Assembly (NCBI GenBank): GCA_002309275.1
Contig: DBXL01000014.1
Location: 1-26,499, forward strand
Direction of reading: 5' to 3'
Length of the DNA stretch: 26,499 bases
DNA from: Ruminococcaceae bacterium UBA1213
GTDB taxonomy: Bacteria; Bacillota; Clostridia; Oscillospirales; Acutalibacteraceae
Position numbers and translations under genes: made by a program. Positions 6,802 through 15,581 of the stretch are shown in pieces. Below the pieces are notes generated by a model, which saw only the letters and a list, made by a program, of their open reading frames with translations, searched no databases and was not told the origin of the DNA. Each line of letters begins with the position of its first letter. Positions within the stretch are counted from its first letter, which is position 1.

Positions 6802-8019
6802 TTATTTGCGGAGTACAATGCAGGCATTATGTCCGCCGAATCCGAATGTTGTTGAAAGTGCCATATCAAGCTTTGCTTCAACAGCCTTATTCGGTGTATA
6901 GTCAAGGTCACATTCGGGATCGGGCTCTGCATAACCTATTGTAGGCGGTACAATACCATCTTTCAATGCAAGTGCGGCGGCAATCGCCTCAACTGCACCC
7001 GTTGCACCAAGCATATGACCTGTCATTGATTTTGTCGAGCTGATATGGGCTTTATACGCCTTCTCACCCAACGCTATTTTAAATGCATTGGTTTCGGTTG
7101 CGTCATTCATGGGAGTACTCGTGCCGTGTGCATTGATATACAATTCTTCTTCTCCCGTATAGCCTGCCTCTTCGAGTGCAATCTGTATGCACTTTGATGA
7201 GCCTGATGAATCAGGTGCAGGGGCGGTTATATGGTGTGCGTCACAGGTATTTCCATAGCCGCATATCTCTGCATATATCTTTGCACCTCTTGCCACAGCG
7301 TGTTCATATTCTTCCAGAACAAGTATGCCTGCACCCTCGCCGAGTACAAAACCGCTTCTTCTCTTGTCAAAAGGAATAGACGCATTTTTCGGATCATCAC
7401 TCATAGTAAGTGCCTTACAGCTTGTAAAGCCCTTTATCGTCAAGGGGTGTACAGCGGCTTCCGAACCGCCTGCTATAATCGCATCCGCCAAGCCGTATTT
7501 TATCGCATGGAAAGCCTCGCCTACTGCATGGGTTGACGTTGCACAAGCCGTTACGACAGGCAAGCACACACCTTTTGCATTATATTTTATTGCAACATTT
7601 CCTGAAGCGATATTGCCTATCATCATGGGAATAAAGAACGGGGATATATTCTTGTCATTGAACATATTTTCACACTGTTCATAGAAAGTGATGATACCGC
7701 CCACGCCTGAGCCGATATATACACCAAGCCTTTCAGGCTCTATTTTACCCATAATGCCACTATCTTCCATAGCCTGTGCAGACGCTGCCAATGCATACTG
7801 ACAGAACAAGTCCAGTTTTCTGCACTCTCTTTTTTCTATATATTTTGTCGGCTCAAAGTCTTTCACTTCAGCGGCAACTTTTGCCTTTGTCAGAGCGGGA
7901 TCATATCTTGTAATAATATTGATTCCGCATACACCATTTTTCATGGAGTTCCACATTGTTTCTATATCATTTCCAACAGGTGTCACTGCACCCAAGCCTG
8001 TTATTACAACTCTCCTCAT
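6802..8019 (-). CDS. fabF: Beta-ketoacyl-ACP synthase II
   Basis: FabF, 405 residues, condenses malonyl-ACP with the growing acyl-ACP. The catalytic triad is visible: Cys 159 in VVTACATSTHAVGEAF, His 298 in INAHGTSTPMND, and His 335 in KSMTGHMLGATGAVEA. It starts MRRVVITGLGAVTPVG and ends with the FGFGGHNACIVLRK segment typical of the family. A GGAAGG site precedes the ATG. It differs from FabH by its Cys-His-His triad. Confidence 0.97.
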   Translation of the reverse strand: MRRVVITGLGAVTPVGNDIETMWNSMKNGVCGINIITRYDPALTKAKVAAEVKDFEPTKYIEKRECRKLDLFCQYALAASAQAMEDSGIMGKIEPERLGVYIGSGVGGIITFYEQCENMFNDKNISPFFIPMMIGNIASGNVAIKYNAKGVCLPVVTACATSTHAVGEAFHAIKYGLADAIIAGGSEAAVHPLTIKGFTSCKALTMSDDPKNASIPFDKRRSGFVLGEGAGILVLEEYEHAVARGAKIYAEICGYGNTCDAHHITAPAPDSSGSSKCIQIALEEAGYTGEEELYINAHGTSTPMNDATETNAFKIALGEKAYKAHISSTKSMTGHMLGATGAVEAIAAALALKDGIVPPTIGYAEPDPECDLDYTPNKAVEAKLDMALSTTFGFGGHNACIVLRK

Positions 8020-8040
8020 TTATGACCTTCCCTTCCGAAA

Positions 8041-8184
8041 GAGTGGAGTGTTGAGAGTGGAGAGTGGAGTTATTGCAATCTCCATTTCACTCTCAAAAAT
8101 CCACTTTATTTTTAATACAAATTTCTGTTTCAGCGAAAAGTCGGATTTTGCACTCGCTCCACTCTCAACTCTCCACTCTTCACT
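8041..8184. repeat. Heptamer-arm inverted repeat element between fabG and fabF
   Basis: The left arm (8041-8068) has GAGTGGA, GTGTTGA, GAGTGGA and GAGTGGA. The right arm (8157-8184) has CTCCACT, CTCAACT, CTCCACT and CTTCACT, largely complementary to it. The 88 bases between are AT-rich, have no convincing gene, and contain a smaller inverted pair (AAAATCC near 8095 and GGATTTT near 8142). The whole fills the gap from just after the fabG stop to near the fabF ribosome binding site. Confidence 0.8.
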
Positions 8185-8191
8185 CTAAAAT

Positions 8192-8938
8192 TTACATCGC
8201 CATTCCGCCGTCAACTTTGATGACTTCGCCCGTAATATAAGCTGCTTCATCTGATGCAAGGAAAAGGGCCGTATTAGCAATATCTTCCACTTGTCCTGCT
8301 TTTTTCATCGGTATGGCTGAAATAGCGGCTTCTCTTGCCTTTTCGGGCATAGAAGCAGTCATATCTGTTGCGATAAATCCGGGGGCTATTGCGTTCACTG
8401 TAACGCCTCTTGAAGCCAATTCTTTTGCAACGGATTTTGTCATGCCGATAATACCAGCCTTTGCACTTGCATAGTTGGACTGACCTGCATTGCCGTTAAT
8501 GCCTACAACGGAGGCTATATTGATAATTCTTCCTCTGCGTTTCTTCATGAAGTGCTGATAAACGCCCTTTGTCATATTGAAAGTACCTTTGAGGTTTACA
8601 TTTATAACTTTGTCAAAATCTTCCTCTTTCATGGAAAGCATAAGACCATCTCTTATGATACCCGCATTGTTTACAAGAATATGAACTTCACCGAAATCCT
8701 GTATAATCTGTTCGATAACTGCCTTAGTGGCGTTGAAGTCGGAAACATCACATTCATATCCCTTTACTTTTACACCGAGTTCGGAAAGTTCTTTTTCTGT
8801 CTGAGCGGCATTTTCATTGTCGAAAATCTGCAAAAATGCAATATTTGCACCCTGCTTTGCAAACTTCATTGCAATCGCTTTTCCTATACCTCTTGAAGCA
8901 CCTGTGATAATTGCGGTTTTTCCTGTGAGTTCAAACAT
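8192..8938 (-). CDS. fabG: 3-oxoacyl-ACP reductase FabG
   Basis: FabG, 248 residues, reduces 3-oxoacyl-ACP with NADPH in the elongation cycle. It is a short-chain dehydrogenase with the cofactor loop TGASRGIGK, the NNAG motif, and the catalytic Ser 143, Tyr 156 and Lys 160 in the NYASAKAG region. The C-terminus ends YITGEVIKVDGGMAM as usual. The start was placed at the ATG (8938) giving MFELTGKTAIITG. A longer frame to 8986 would add 16 residues that overlap fabD and do not resemble the family. The fabD stop lies 16 bases upstream. Confidence 0.96.
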   Translation of the reverse strand: MFELTGKTAIITGASRGIGKAIAMKFAKQGANIAFLQIFDNENAAQTEKELSELGVKVKGYECDVSDFNATKAVIEQIIQDFGEVHILVNNAGIIRDGLMLSMKEEDFDKVINVNLKGTFNMTKGVYQHFMKKRRGRIINIASVVGINGNAGQSNYASAKAGIIGMTKSVAKELASRGVTVNAIAPGFIATDMTASMPEKAREAAISAIPMKKAGQVEDIANTALFLASDEAAYITGEVIKVDGGMAM

Positions 8939-8954
8939 AGTATTGCCCCGATAC

Positions 8955-9848
8955 TCAGAGAGTATCAAGTCCCTCCTTATTTTCAATATTTACAGCCTTT
9001 ACATCTGCATTGATTTTCTTGATAAGACCTGTAAGTGTCTTTCCGACACCTACTTCGATAAATGTATCCACACCGCTGTCAATCATGTTTTCAACGGATT
9101 TCTGCCATTTGACAGGGTGATTGACCTGTGCGGAAATCAGCATTTTATAGTCGTCTTTATACGGCTCTGCCGTTGCATTCGCATATACAGGAATACTCGG
9201 CTCTTTCAAGTCAATATCTTTGAGATATTCCGCCAAGCCCTCAGCCGCCGTATTCATAAACGGTGAATGGAATGCACCGCTTACAGCTAATTTAACAGCT
9301 TTACCTTTAACGGCTTTCACCTTTTCACACAATTCATCTATTTCATTTTCAGCCGCTGCCACAACGGTTTGTGCCGGGCTGTTGTAATTAACGGGATATG
9401 CCTTTTCAAAGCCTTTGCAGATTTCTTCCACCTGTTCGGGAGATATTTTCATCACTGCCGCCATAGCACCTTTATTTTCATTTGCGGCTTTATCCATGAG
9501 TTCCGCCCTCTTGCATACAAGCTTAAAAGCGTCTTCATAAGAGAGCATACCCGCAAATGCGATAGCTGCAATTTCACCAAGTGAAAAGCCTGCCACGCAG
9601 TCTATTTTCACACCTTTTTCGGCAACTGCCGCAGCCGCTGCCAAGTCTGTTATAAATACACAAGGCTGTGTATTTATCGTAACGGACAATTCCTCTTTTG
9701 TACCCTCAAAGCACTGTTTAATAGTGCCCTCTCTTATACTTTCCGCCATATCAAATACAGCCTTTGCCGCAGGGGAATTTTCATATAATTCCTTGCCCAT
9801 GCCCGTATATTGAGCACCCTGTCCCGAAAAAACCAACGCTGTTGACAT
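8955..9848 (-). CDS. fabD: Malonyl-CoA:ACP transacylase FabD
   Basis: FabD, 297 residues, moves malonyl from CoA to acyl carrier protein. It begins STALVFSGQGAQYTGMGKEL. It carries the nucleophile elbow GFSLGE with Ser 89, and His 194 in SGAFHSPFM completes the dyad. It is separated from fabH by a 55-base gap holding a heptamer tract, where acpP and fabK are found in many related operons. A GGGAG site precedes the ATG. Confidence 0.96.
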   Translation of the reverse strand: MSTALVFSGQGAQYTGMGKELYENSPAAKAVFDMAESIREGTIKQCFEGTKEELSVTINTQPCVFITDLAAAAAVAEKGVKIDCVAGFSLGEIAAIAFAGMLSYEDAFKLVCKRAELMDKAANENKGAMAAVMKISPEQVEEICKGFEKAYPVNYNSPAQTVVAAAENEIDELCEKVKAVKGKAVKLAVSGAFHSPFMNTAAEGLAEYLKDIDLKEPSIPVYANATAEPYKDDYKMLISAQVNHPVKWQKSVENMIDSGVDTFIEVGVGKTLTGLIKKINADVKAVNIENKEGLDTL

Positions 9849-9870
9849 CTATACTAACTCCCTTCACTTG

Positions 9871-9903
9871 TTCATTGCACATTGCACATTGCACACTGCA
9901 CAT
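9871..9903. repeat. Heptamer repeat tract between fabH and fabD
   Basis: Units TTCATTG, CACATTG, CACATTG, CACACTG and CACATT in perfect 7-bp register, a different unit from the GAGTGGA tracts nearby. On the minus strand it starts directly after the fabH stop codon (9906-9904) and runs to the fabD ribosome binding site region. Confidence 0.85.
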
Positions 9904-10863
9904 TTATTTACTCCAGCGGATAACACAGCTTCCTGTTGTCAAGCCTGCACCAAAGGCACACATGGCGATTATATCGCCTTTTTTAAGTACACCTGAACGG
10001 TTTGCCTCGTCAAGTGCAATCGGTACACTTCCTGATGAAGTATTGCCGTAGTGCATGACATTACAGAAAAATCTCTCTTTGGGAATGTCAAGATTCTTTG
10101 CAGACGCATTGATGATTCTGATATTCGCCTGATGAGGTATCACGCAGTCAACGTCACTGAGCTCAAGACCTGCATCTGCAACGGCTTTTTTGATTCCCGT
10201 TGACATGGCATTTACTGCAAATTTATAAACTTCATTTCCCTCCATGTGCAGTACAGCTCTCTGTTCCTCATGCTCATAGAACGGTGAGGAATTTGTACCA
10301 TGAGGTATTCTCAAAACCTGGTCATTACCGACTGCTGTTAAATTGATTGCAAGAAGGTCATCACCCTCTCCCAGAACTGCCGCCGCTCCGCCGTCACCGA
10401 ACAATACACAAGTTGACCTGTCATTCCAATCTATTATATTAGAAAGATTGTCCATTGAAACTATCAGAACATACTTTACTTTTTTTCTGACAAAATAGCC
10501 GTCTGCTACATCAAGTGCATAGATGAATCCCGAGCAGGCTGCATTCACGTCAAATGCAGGACACGTTGCACCGATTTCTTTCTGAATGACACAAGCCTGT
10601 GACGGTGTGATATTCTCTCCACGCATCGTTGAACAGATTATCAAATCAAGCTGTTCGGGCGTTACTCCTGCATTGTCAAGGGCTTCATGAGCCGCTTTTA
10701 CTGTAAGTTCTGTAAGCGTTTCACCCTTGCATATGTGTCTTTCTTTAATTCCCGTTCTTGTGGTTATCCACTCGTCATTCGTTTCGACCATTGTTGACAG
10801 CTCTTCATTGGTCAGGACATACTCCGGAACTGCCTTGCCCGTTCCTAAAATAGTAAAACTCAT
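9904..10863 (-). CDS. fabH: Beta-ketoacyl-ACP synthase III
   Basis: FabH, 319 residues, starts fatty acid synthesis by condensing an acyl-CoA primer with malonyl-ACP. The Cys-His-Asn triad is intact: Cys 110 in VNAACSGFIYAL, His 244 in VIPHQANIRI, and Asn 274 in HYGNTSSGSVP. Length is normal. A strong TAGGAGG site lies just upstream of the ATG. It is the first gene of the minus-strand operon, about 75 bases downstream of a good promoter. Confidence 0.97.
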   Translation of the reverse strand: MSFTILGTGKAVPEYVLTNEELSTMVETNDEWITTRTGIKERHICKGETLTELTVKAAHEALDNAGVTPEQLDLIICSTMRGENITPSQACVIQKEIGATCPAFDVNAACSGFIYALDVADGYFVRKKVKYVLIVSMDNLSNIIDWNDRSTCVLFGDGGAAAVLGEGDDLLAINLTAVGNDQVLRIPHGTNSSPFYEHEEQRAVLHMEGNEVYKFAVNAMSTGIKKAVADAGLELSDVDCVIPHQANIRIINASAKNLDIPKERFFCNVMHYGNTSSGSVPIALDEANRSGVLKKGDIIAMCAFGAGLTTGSCVIRWSK

Positions 10864-10915
10864 TGAAACAGCCTCCTAAAAATACAAATATATACAAAAT
10901 CTCAATTTGTTCATT

Positions 10916-10931
10916 ACTTATTAAAATAACT
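10916..10931. promoter_or_regulatory. AT-rich imperfect palindrome in the fabH leader, possible operator
   Basis: ACTTATTAAAATAACT is a 16-bp near-palindrome with one mismatched pair, just downstream of the fabH promoter. Position would suit a repressor of fatty acid genes (FapR or a MarR-type FabT/FabR), but it does not match the FapR consensus well and AT-rich palindromes arise easily by chance. Confidence 0.25.
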
Positions 10932-10939
10932 ATCACCTA

Positions 10940-10968
10940 ATTTTATAATAAATTCATGATTTTGTCAA
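10940..10968 (-). promoter_or_regulatory. Promoter of the fab/acc operon
   Basis: On the minus strand a perfect TTGACA (10968-10963) is followed after 17 bases by TAAAAT (10945-10940). Transcription would begin near 10933, giving a leader of about 70 bases before fabH. It is the only good promoter found upstream of the minus-strand cluster. Confidence 0.75.
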
Positions 10969-11006
10969 TGATAAATGGAAAATCCAAACAGAAAATAAAT
11001 CATCTC

Positions 11007-11035
11007 TTGACGAGGGACACTTTATAATATAAAAT
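11007..11035 (+). promoter_or_regulatory. Promoter of the ydcF-like / protease gene pair
   Basis: TTGACG (11007-11012), a 17-base spacer, then TAAAAT (11030-11035), about 33 bases before the GTG start at 11068. A second TATAAT at 11042-11047 has no good -35. It is back to back with the fab promoter, so the two operons diverge from this 200-base gap. Confidence 0.6.
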
Positions 11036-11067
11036 GATTGGTATAATATAGGTATGGAAGTGATTTT

Positions 11068-11841
11068 GTGAAACGAAATGCATTGACGGCTGTATTGAGG
11101 GCTGTTGTTCTGATAATATCCATTTTAATGATATACTGGTACAGCGTATCAACGATATTTAATATAGGAACTGTTCTGGGAAACCTCTTTTTTGCATGGA
11201 CAGGGGCAAACTGTATTTTCTGGAGCAAAATTTCCGCCCTCATACCAAAAATAAAACAAAACAAGACTGCAAAAATTATTTACAGAGTGCTTTGCATATT
11301 GTTTGCAGTAATGCTTTTATGGGTAATATTCCTGCTTGGTGCAATGGCATACTTTGCCGCAAAGCCTCCCAAAGAAAATGCAACTGTTGTTGTGCTGGGC
11401 TGTCAGGTAAGGGGAGATAATCCAAGTCTTTTGCTTAAAAAGCGTATCGACACGGCTTTTGAATATCTCCAGGCAAATCCCCGTACAAAATGCATTGCCT
11501 CAGGCGGTCAGGGCAGTGACGAAAATATCAGTGAAGCCGAATGTATCAAACAATATCTTGTCGATATGGGCATTGATGAAAACAGGATATTCATTGAAAA
11601 CAGGTCTGTCAATACAAATGAAAATATCAGGTTTTCGGCTGAAATCATCAAACAAAACGGTCTTAATGAAAACATGGCGATAGTGACAGACGGTTTCCAT
11701 GAAATGCGGGCGGCACTCATTGCAAAGCGTCTGGGATATGAATGCGGTGCGGTTTCGTCAAAAACTCCCATAAAATATGCTTCGGCATTTACTACCCGTG
11801 AGATAATCGCATTGACTGCGGCTTTACTTTTGAACCGATAA
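11068..11841 (+). CDS. YdcF family membrane protein (DUF218)
   Basis: A 257-residue protein with about three N-terminal membrane segments (about residues 10-28, 32-50 and 74-96) and a C-terminal DUF218 domain facing outside. Family motifs are VVVLGCQVRGDNPS, IASGGQGSDENISEA, the ENRSVNTNENI segment and VTDGFHEMRA. Relatives include YdcF, SanA and ElyC, which are linked to the cell envelope, but the reaction is not known. It starts at a GTG (11068) with a GGAAG site; the nearby ATG at 11054 runs straight into a stop. The protease gene follows after 13 bases, so the two are probably cotranscribed. Confidence 0.85.
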   Translation: MKRNALTAVLRAVVLIISILMIYWYSVSTIFNIGTVLGNLFFAWTGANCIFWSKISALIPKIKQNKTAKIIYRVLCILFAVMLLWVIFLLGAMAYFAAKPPKENATVVVLGCQVRGDNPSLLLKKRIDTAFEYLQANPRTKCIASGGQGSDENISEAECIKQYLVDMGIDENRIFIENRSVNTNENIRFSAEIIKQNGLNENMAIVTDGFHEMRAALIAKRLGYECGAVSSKTPIKYASAFTTREIIALTAALLLNR

Positions 11842-11854
11842 AGGAAGATGTGAA

Positions 11855-14800
11855 TTGAAAAAGAGATTATTTTTGTCTGTACTTGCGATAGCTCTTATGA
11901 CAGCGATATTGGCACTGCCTATACTGAATTCAAGATACATGAACAACACGGAAACTCCCCCCAATGAAACCGTTTCAAAAGCACCTGTTGCCATTGTCAC
12001 GCCTCCGTCTCCCAAAAATGATGATACCAATAAAAAGGAAACGATTCAAAAATCAGATGAAAGCATTGATTTTATAGTAGAACTCAATGCGGAATCTCTT
12101 ATTGATATGGTCATAGACGGGAAGTATGAAAGCATACAGGAGCTTATTCTCTCAGATGACGGCAGAAGCATTCTTGACGCAATCAAAAAAAATCAGGCTG
12201 TCGTAAAAGCGAGTATTCAAAAGCTGATACCCAAATCCGATTTTTCCGACAGTCTTACTTATTGTGCATTGATAAACGGCTTTTCTGTGAAAGCCCCCGA
12301 AAGTGCAAAAGAAAAAATTCAAAAAATAAATGGTGTCAAAAACGTTCTCTTTGACAATACGGTATTTTATGAGCAGGATATTTCCGATATTCCCGCCACT
12401 GCACAGAATATCTCCAATGAACAGCTTTCCCTGCTGAATTACGACACCTCTCTTGACGGACAGAATACTTTGATAGCCGTTATCGACAGTGAATTTGATG
12501 TACTGCATGAAGCTTTTTCGGCACAGCCTGAAATCCTGAAATACAGCAGGGACAATGAAAAAAATATTTTCAATGCGGTGAATTTCAGCACAGGAAAAAA
12601 TTGTAAATTTGAAGACGTATTCAAAAGCAGTAAAATAATATATGCCTATGACTATGCGGAAAGCGATACGGATACAAGGGGAAATCATTCCCACGGTACA
12701 GCGGCTGCCGCACTGATAGGCGGAAATGACAGTGAAAGCCTTTTCAAAGGCGTGGCATACAACTCACAGCTTGCATTCATGAAAGTATGCAACAATGACG
12801 GACTTGCACACGCCGACAAAATTCTTGCTGCCCTTGATGACTGTGCAAAGCTTGGTACAGATATTATCAATATGAGCCTGGGAAGTGAAACAATTTCCGA
12901 TATATTCAAAACGCCCTTTGAAAAGCTCCGTAAAACAGGTACGGTTATTATATGTCCCTGCGGAAATGACGGCTTGAATGAAAAACAGGATACCTATTTT
13001 TCCGACTACGGCACTTTGAATGATATTTCACAGTATGACAGTGTAATTGCTGTTTCAGCCTCAACGAATCCTCTCTTATCTGCCGATTATTTGAAAGCGG
13101 ATGAAAATTACTTTCTTTATAACGAAGTCAAATGCACCGAAAGTGAACTTTCATTCACTGACATTCCCGAAAAAGAATATATTTTCCTCTATAAAAGCAG
13201 TGAGGGAAATTATGACTTTTCAGAAGCTGAAAATAAAATTGCCGTCATAGAAACAGACCTTTCGGAAATGCAGGAGCTTGCACAGCAGGCTTTTATTGCA
13301 GGGGCAAATGCTCTTGCATTCATAGACAGCGGTGCTTTTGAGCAGGACAGGCATATTTCCCTCGAAATCAAAAATATCCCTGTCATAATCATTGATGACG
13401 ATTACACAAACTATTTTTATGAATCCCCTGAAGGCATGATTGAAACAGGTGAAAATGCCGTTCTGACGGAAAGTCAAAAAGGCAACTCCATGTCAGATTT
13501 TTCTTCATGGGGCGTTACGGCTGATTTGAAATTAAAGCCTGACATTACATCTGTGGGTGAAAGCGTCTATTCTGCCGGATATAACGGCGGATACGGCTAT
13601 ATGTCGGGAACATCTTTTTCTTCTGCACTTGTATCAGGCACTTATGCCGTTGTCAAGCAGTATCTTTCACAGTATGAGTGGTATAACGCTCTCTCCCCCG
13701 AAGAAAAATCAAATATTATCACAGCTTTTATTATGAGCAATGCCGAGCCTTTTAAAAAATATGATTATGAAAATGACGAGCTTTTATACATCTCCCCCAG
13801 AAAACAGGGTGCAGGGCGTGCAGACATTCAAAGTGTCATGCAGTCAGGTGCATATCTCTGCACAGAAAATAACGGTATGCCCAAAGCAAGCATGGGTGAC
13901 GGTACAGACGGAAAATATCATTTTTCATTCTTTGTCAGAAACGTATCCGAAGAAACACAGGTATTTTCATTAAGCTATTTTATAGCAACCGATAAATATG
14001 AATTGAATGAAGATAAAATATTAAACACGCTTGAACCGTATTCTTTGAAAGAATTCTCAGACGTAAAATTTTTCCTTGACGGCGAAGAAGTAACGGAAAT
14101 AGAAATGCCAGGCGGTGAACAGGCTGAAATCTCTGCTGAAATAGAGATAAATGCAGAGGAATTGCAGGAGTTTTTCCCCAACGGCTTTTATGCTGACGGT
14201 TATGCAGTGCTTGAAAATCAGAACGGCAGAACTTTGAATTTTCCTTTCACGGCATTCTTCGGCGAATGGGAAAATATCAATCCCTTTTATGAGGAAATGA
14301 CAGCCGAAAAAAGTTCACTTGTTTCAGTGGACTACAATGCAGACAGCGAGCCTGTGACCGTTCAGGGCTATATGTCAAAAAATATGACAGGTAACTTCTA
14401 TGATATACAGCAGATGAAAAATTCCTATATTCTCCCGAATTTCAGACTGATGCGTGATGTATATGACTTCACGGTGACAGTTGCCGACACAAACGGGAAA
14501 ACCCTGTTTTCAAAGAATTTCGGCACCGTCAGCAAAAATTCAGGTGAGCTTTATAGAAATCTGATATATAACAGTGCCGATATTGCAGAATTTTTCTCCA
14601 ATCTTTCCGACGGCGAATACATTTACTCCGTTTCGGCAAAGACAATGACTTTTTCAGGCACTCTCTCCCCCAATCTTTACAGCATAGATTACCCCTTTAT
14701 TATGGACAGCCGGAAACCTGAAAATCTCTCATCAAAGACATTTCAGGAAAATGATGAAACATATCTTGAACTGACTGCCGATGATAATGAATCCATCAAA

Positions 14801-15535
14801 GGCTTTGAGCTTTATACAGCCGTCTATAACAGCACTGTTAAAAAATATGAATATGCAGATAAACTTGATGACCTCAAAAATGCAGGCTATATACCGGAAA
14901 ATGTATGTGTTCTTGAAAACGTTTCGGAAAACACTGACGGCTCCGTCACTTACAGATATAATATAACACAGCTTTACAGCGAACTTACAAAACTCCAATT
15001 CATGACCAGAACAAGCGTTTCACCTTTTTCTCCTCTGCGTATCGCATACAGGGCTTTTGACGGTGCCTATAATTTTACGGACATAAAAACGGCTGATGCC
15101 GTCACATACCAAAAAACGGTATTTTCCTTCACCGACCAGAACGGCAGACCTGCCTCAAATATTACAATCTCTTTGGGCAGTAAAACCGCTGTTTCTGATA
15201 AAAACGGCAGTGCCGTTTTTGAAAATCTGCTTCCGGACATATACCTTGCTGAAATTCTCTCTCTGCCCGAGGGGTATTCATGCAGTGAAAAATATTTTAT
15301 AGTCCAAATTAAAAAATCCGATTATACACAGCAAATATCCGTTAACTTCAATGGAGAGTACCCCAACCCCTCAGAAGATGAAAGCAGTGTTTCAGGTGAA
15401 ATCACTGAAAGCCGGTCTGATGAAATACAGCCGGAATTTGACGGTGATTCTACTGCTTATGCAATCATATTTATAGGAATACTTGTTATCATAAGCTCTG
15501 TTGCATTCCTGCTTAACAGGCATAAAAGAAAATAA
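11855..15535 (+). CDS. Membrane-anchored S8 family serine protease with PA and B-type repeat-like domains
   Basis: A 1226-residue subtilisin-like protease. An N-terminal hydrophobic segment (about 5-25) directs export. The catalytic domain has Asp 211 (LIAVIDSEFD), His 280 (NHSHGTAAAALIGG), oxyanion Asn 371 (CPCGND) and Ser 587 (MSGTSFSSALVSG). About 200 extra residues between Asn 371 and Ser 587 look like a protease-associated (PA) domain (AFIAGANALAFIDSGAF, NIPVIIID). After the catalytic domain come beta-rich regions, then a B-type/transthyretin-like segment near 1105-1175 (TDQNGRPASNITISLG, GSAVFENLLPDIYLAEI). It ends in an acidic linker, a membrane helix (about 1198-1218) and RHKRK. This resembles lactocepin/C5a-peptidase architecture with a membrane anchor and no LPXTG. 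The start is a TTG with AAGGAAG upstream. Substrate unknown. Confidence 0.9.
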   Translation: MKKRLFLSVLAIALMTAILALPILNSRYMNNTETPPNETVSKAPVAIVTPPSPKNDDTNKKETIQKSDESIDFIVELNAESLIDMVIDGKYESIQELILSDDGRSILDAIKKNQAVVKASIQKLIPKSDFSDSLTYCALINGFSVKAPESAKEKIQKINGVKNVLFDNTVFYEQDISDIPATAQNISNEQLSLLNYDTSLDGQNTLIAVIDSEFDVLHEAFSAQPEILKYSRDNEKNIFNAVNFSTGKNCKFEDVFKSSKIIYAYDYAESDTDTRGNHSHGTAAAALIGGNDSESLFKGVAYNSQLAFMKVCNNDGLAHADKILAALDDCAKLGTDIINMSLGSETISDIFKTPFEKLRKTGTVIICPCGNDGLNEKQDTYFSDYGTLNDISQYDSVIAVSASTNPLLSADYLKADENYFLYNEVKCTESELSFTDIPEKEYIFLYKSSEGNYDFSEAENKIAVIETDLSEMQELAQQAFIAGANALAFIDSGAFEQDRHISLEIKNIPVIIIDDDYTNYFYESPEGMIETGENAVLTESQKGNSMSDFSSWGVTADLKLKPDITSVGESVYSAGYNGGYGYMSGTSFSSALVSGTYAVVKQYLSQYEWYNALSPEEKSNIITAFIMSNAEPFKKYDYENDELLYISPRKQGAGRADIQSVMQSGAYLCTENNGMPKASMGDGTDGKYHFSFFVRNVSEETQVFSLSYFIATDKYELNEDKILNTLEPYSLKEFSDVKFFLDGEEVTEIEMPGGEQAEISAEIEINAEELQEFFPNGFYADGYAVLENQNGRTLNFPFTAFFGEWENINPFYEEMTAEKSSLVSVDYNADSEPVTVQGYMSKNMTGNFYDIQQMKNSYILPNFRLMRDVYDFTVTVADTNGKTLFSKNFGTVSKNSGELYRNLIYNSADIAEFFSNLSDGEYIYSVSAKTMTFSGTLSPNLYSIDYPFIMDSRKPENLSSKTFQENDETYLELTADDNESIKGFELYTAVYNSTVKKYEYADKLDDLKNAGYIPENVCVLENVSENTDGSVTYRYNITQLYSELTKLQFMTRTSVSPFSPLRIAYRAFDGAYNFTDIKTADAVTYQKTVFSFTDQNGRPASNITISLGSKTAVSDKNGSAVFENLLPDIYLAEILSLPEGYSCSEKYFIVQIKKSDYTQQISVNFNGEYPNPSEDESSVSGEITESRSDEIQPEFDGDSTAYAIIFIGILVIISSVAFLLNRHKRK

Positions 15536-15558
15536 AACGATAAAAAATGTAAAAATGC

Positions 15559-15581
15559 CTTGTTTTTTGACAAGTTTTTTT
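15559..15581 (+). terminator. Intrinsic terminator after the S8 protease gene
   Basis: CTTGTT pairs with GACAAG (one G-T pair) around a four-T loop, followed by seven T. The stem is short, so strength is uncertain, but it lies 24 bases after the stop codon in the right orientation. Confidence 0.55.

Noticed and set aside
8949..8965. Hairpin GATACTC-TCT-GAGTATC at the fabD stop
   Set aside because: A 7-bp stem with a three-base loop and no T-run; it is likely a chance palindrome, though an effect on fabG translation cannot be excluded.
8939..8986. Longer fabG start at 8986
   Set aside because: It overlaps fabD and adds 16 residues unlike the family; the start at 8938 gives a normal 248-residue FabG.
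10916..10931. FapR operator at fabH
   Set aside because: The palindrome does not fit the FapR consensus; it is kept only as an unassigned candidate.
12152..12694. Minus-strand frames inside the protease gene
   Set aside because: The plus strand has clear catalytic motifs throughout; the reverse frames match no family and have no promoter or ribosome site.
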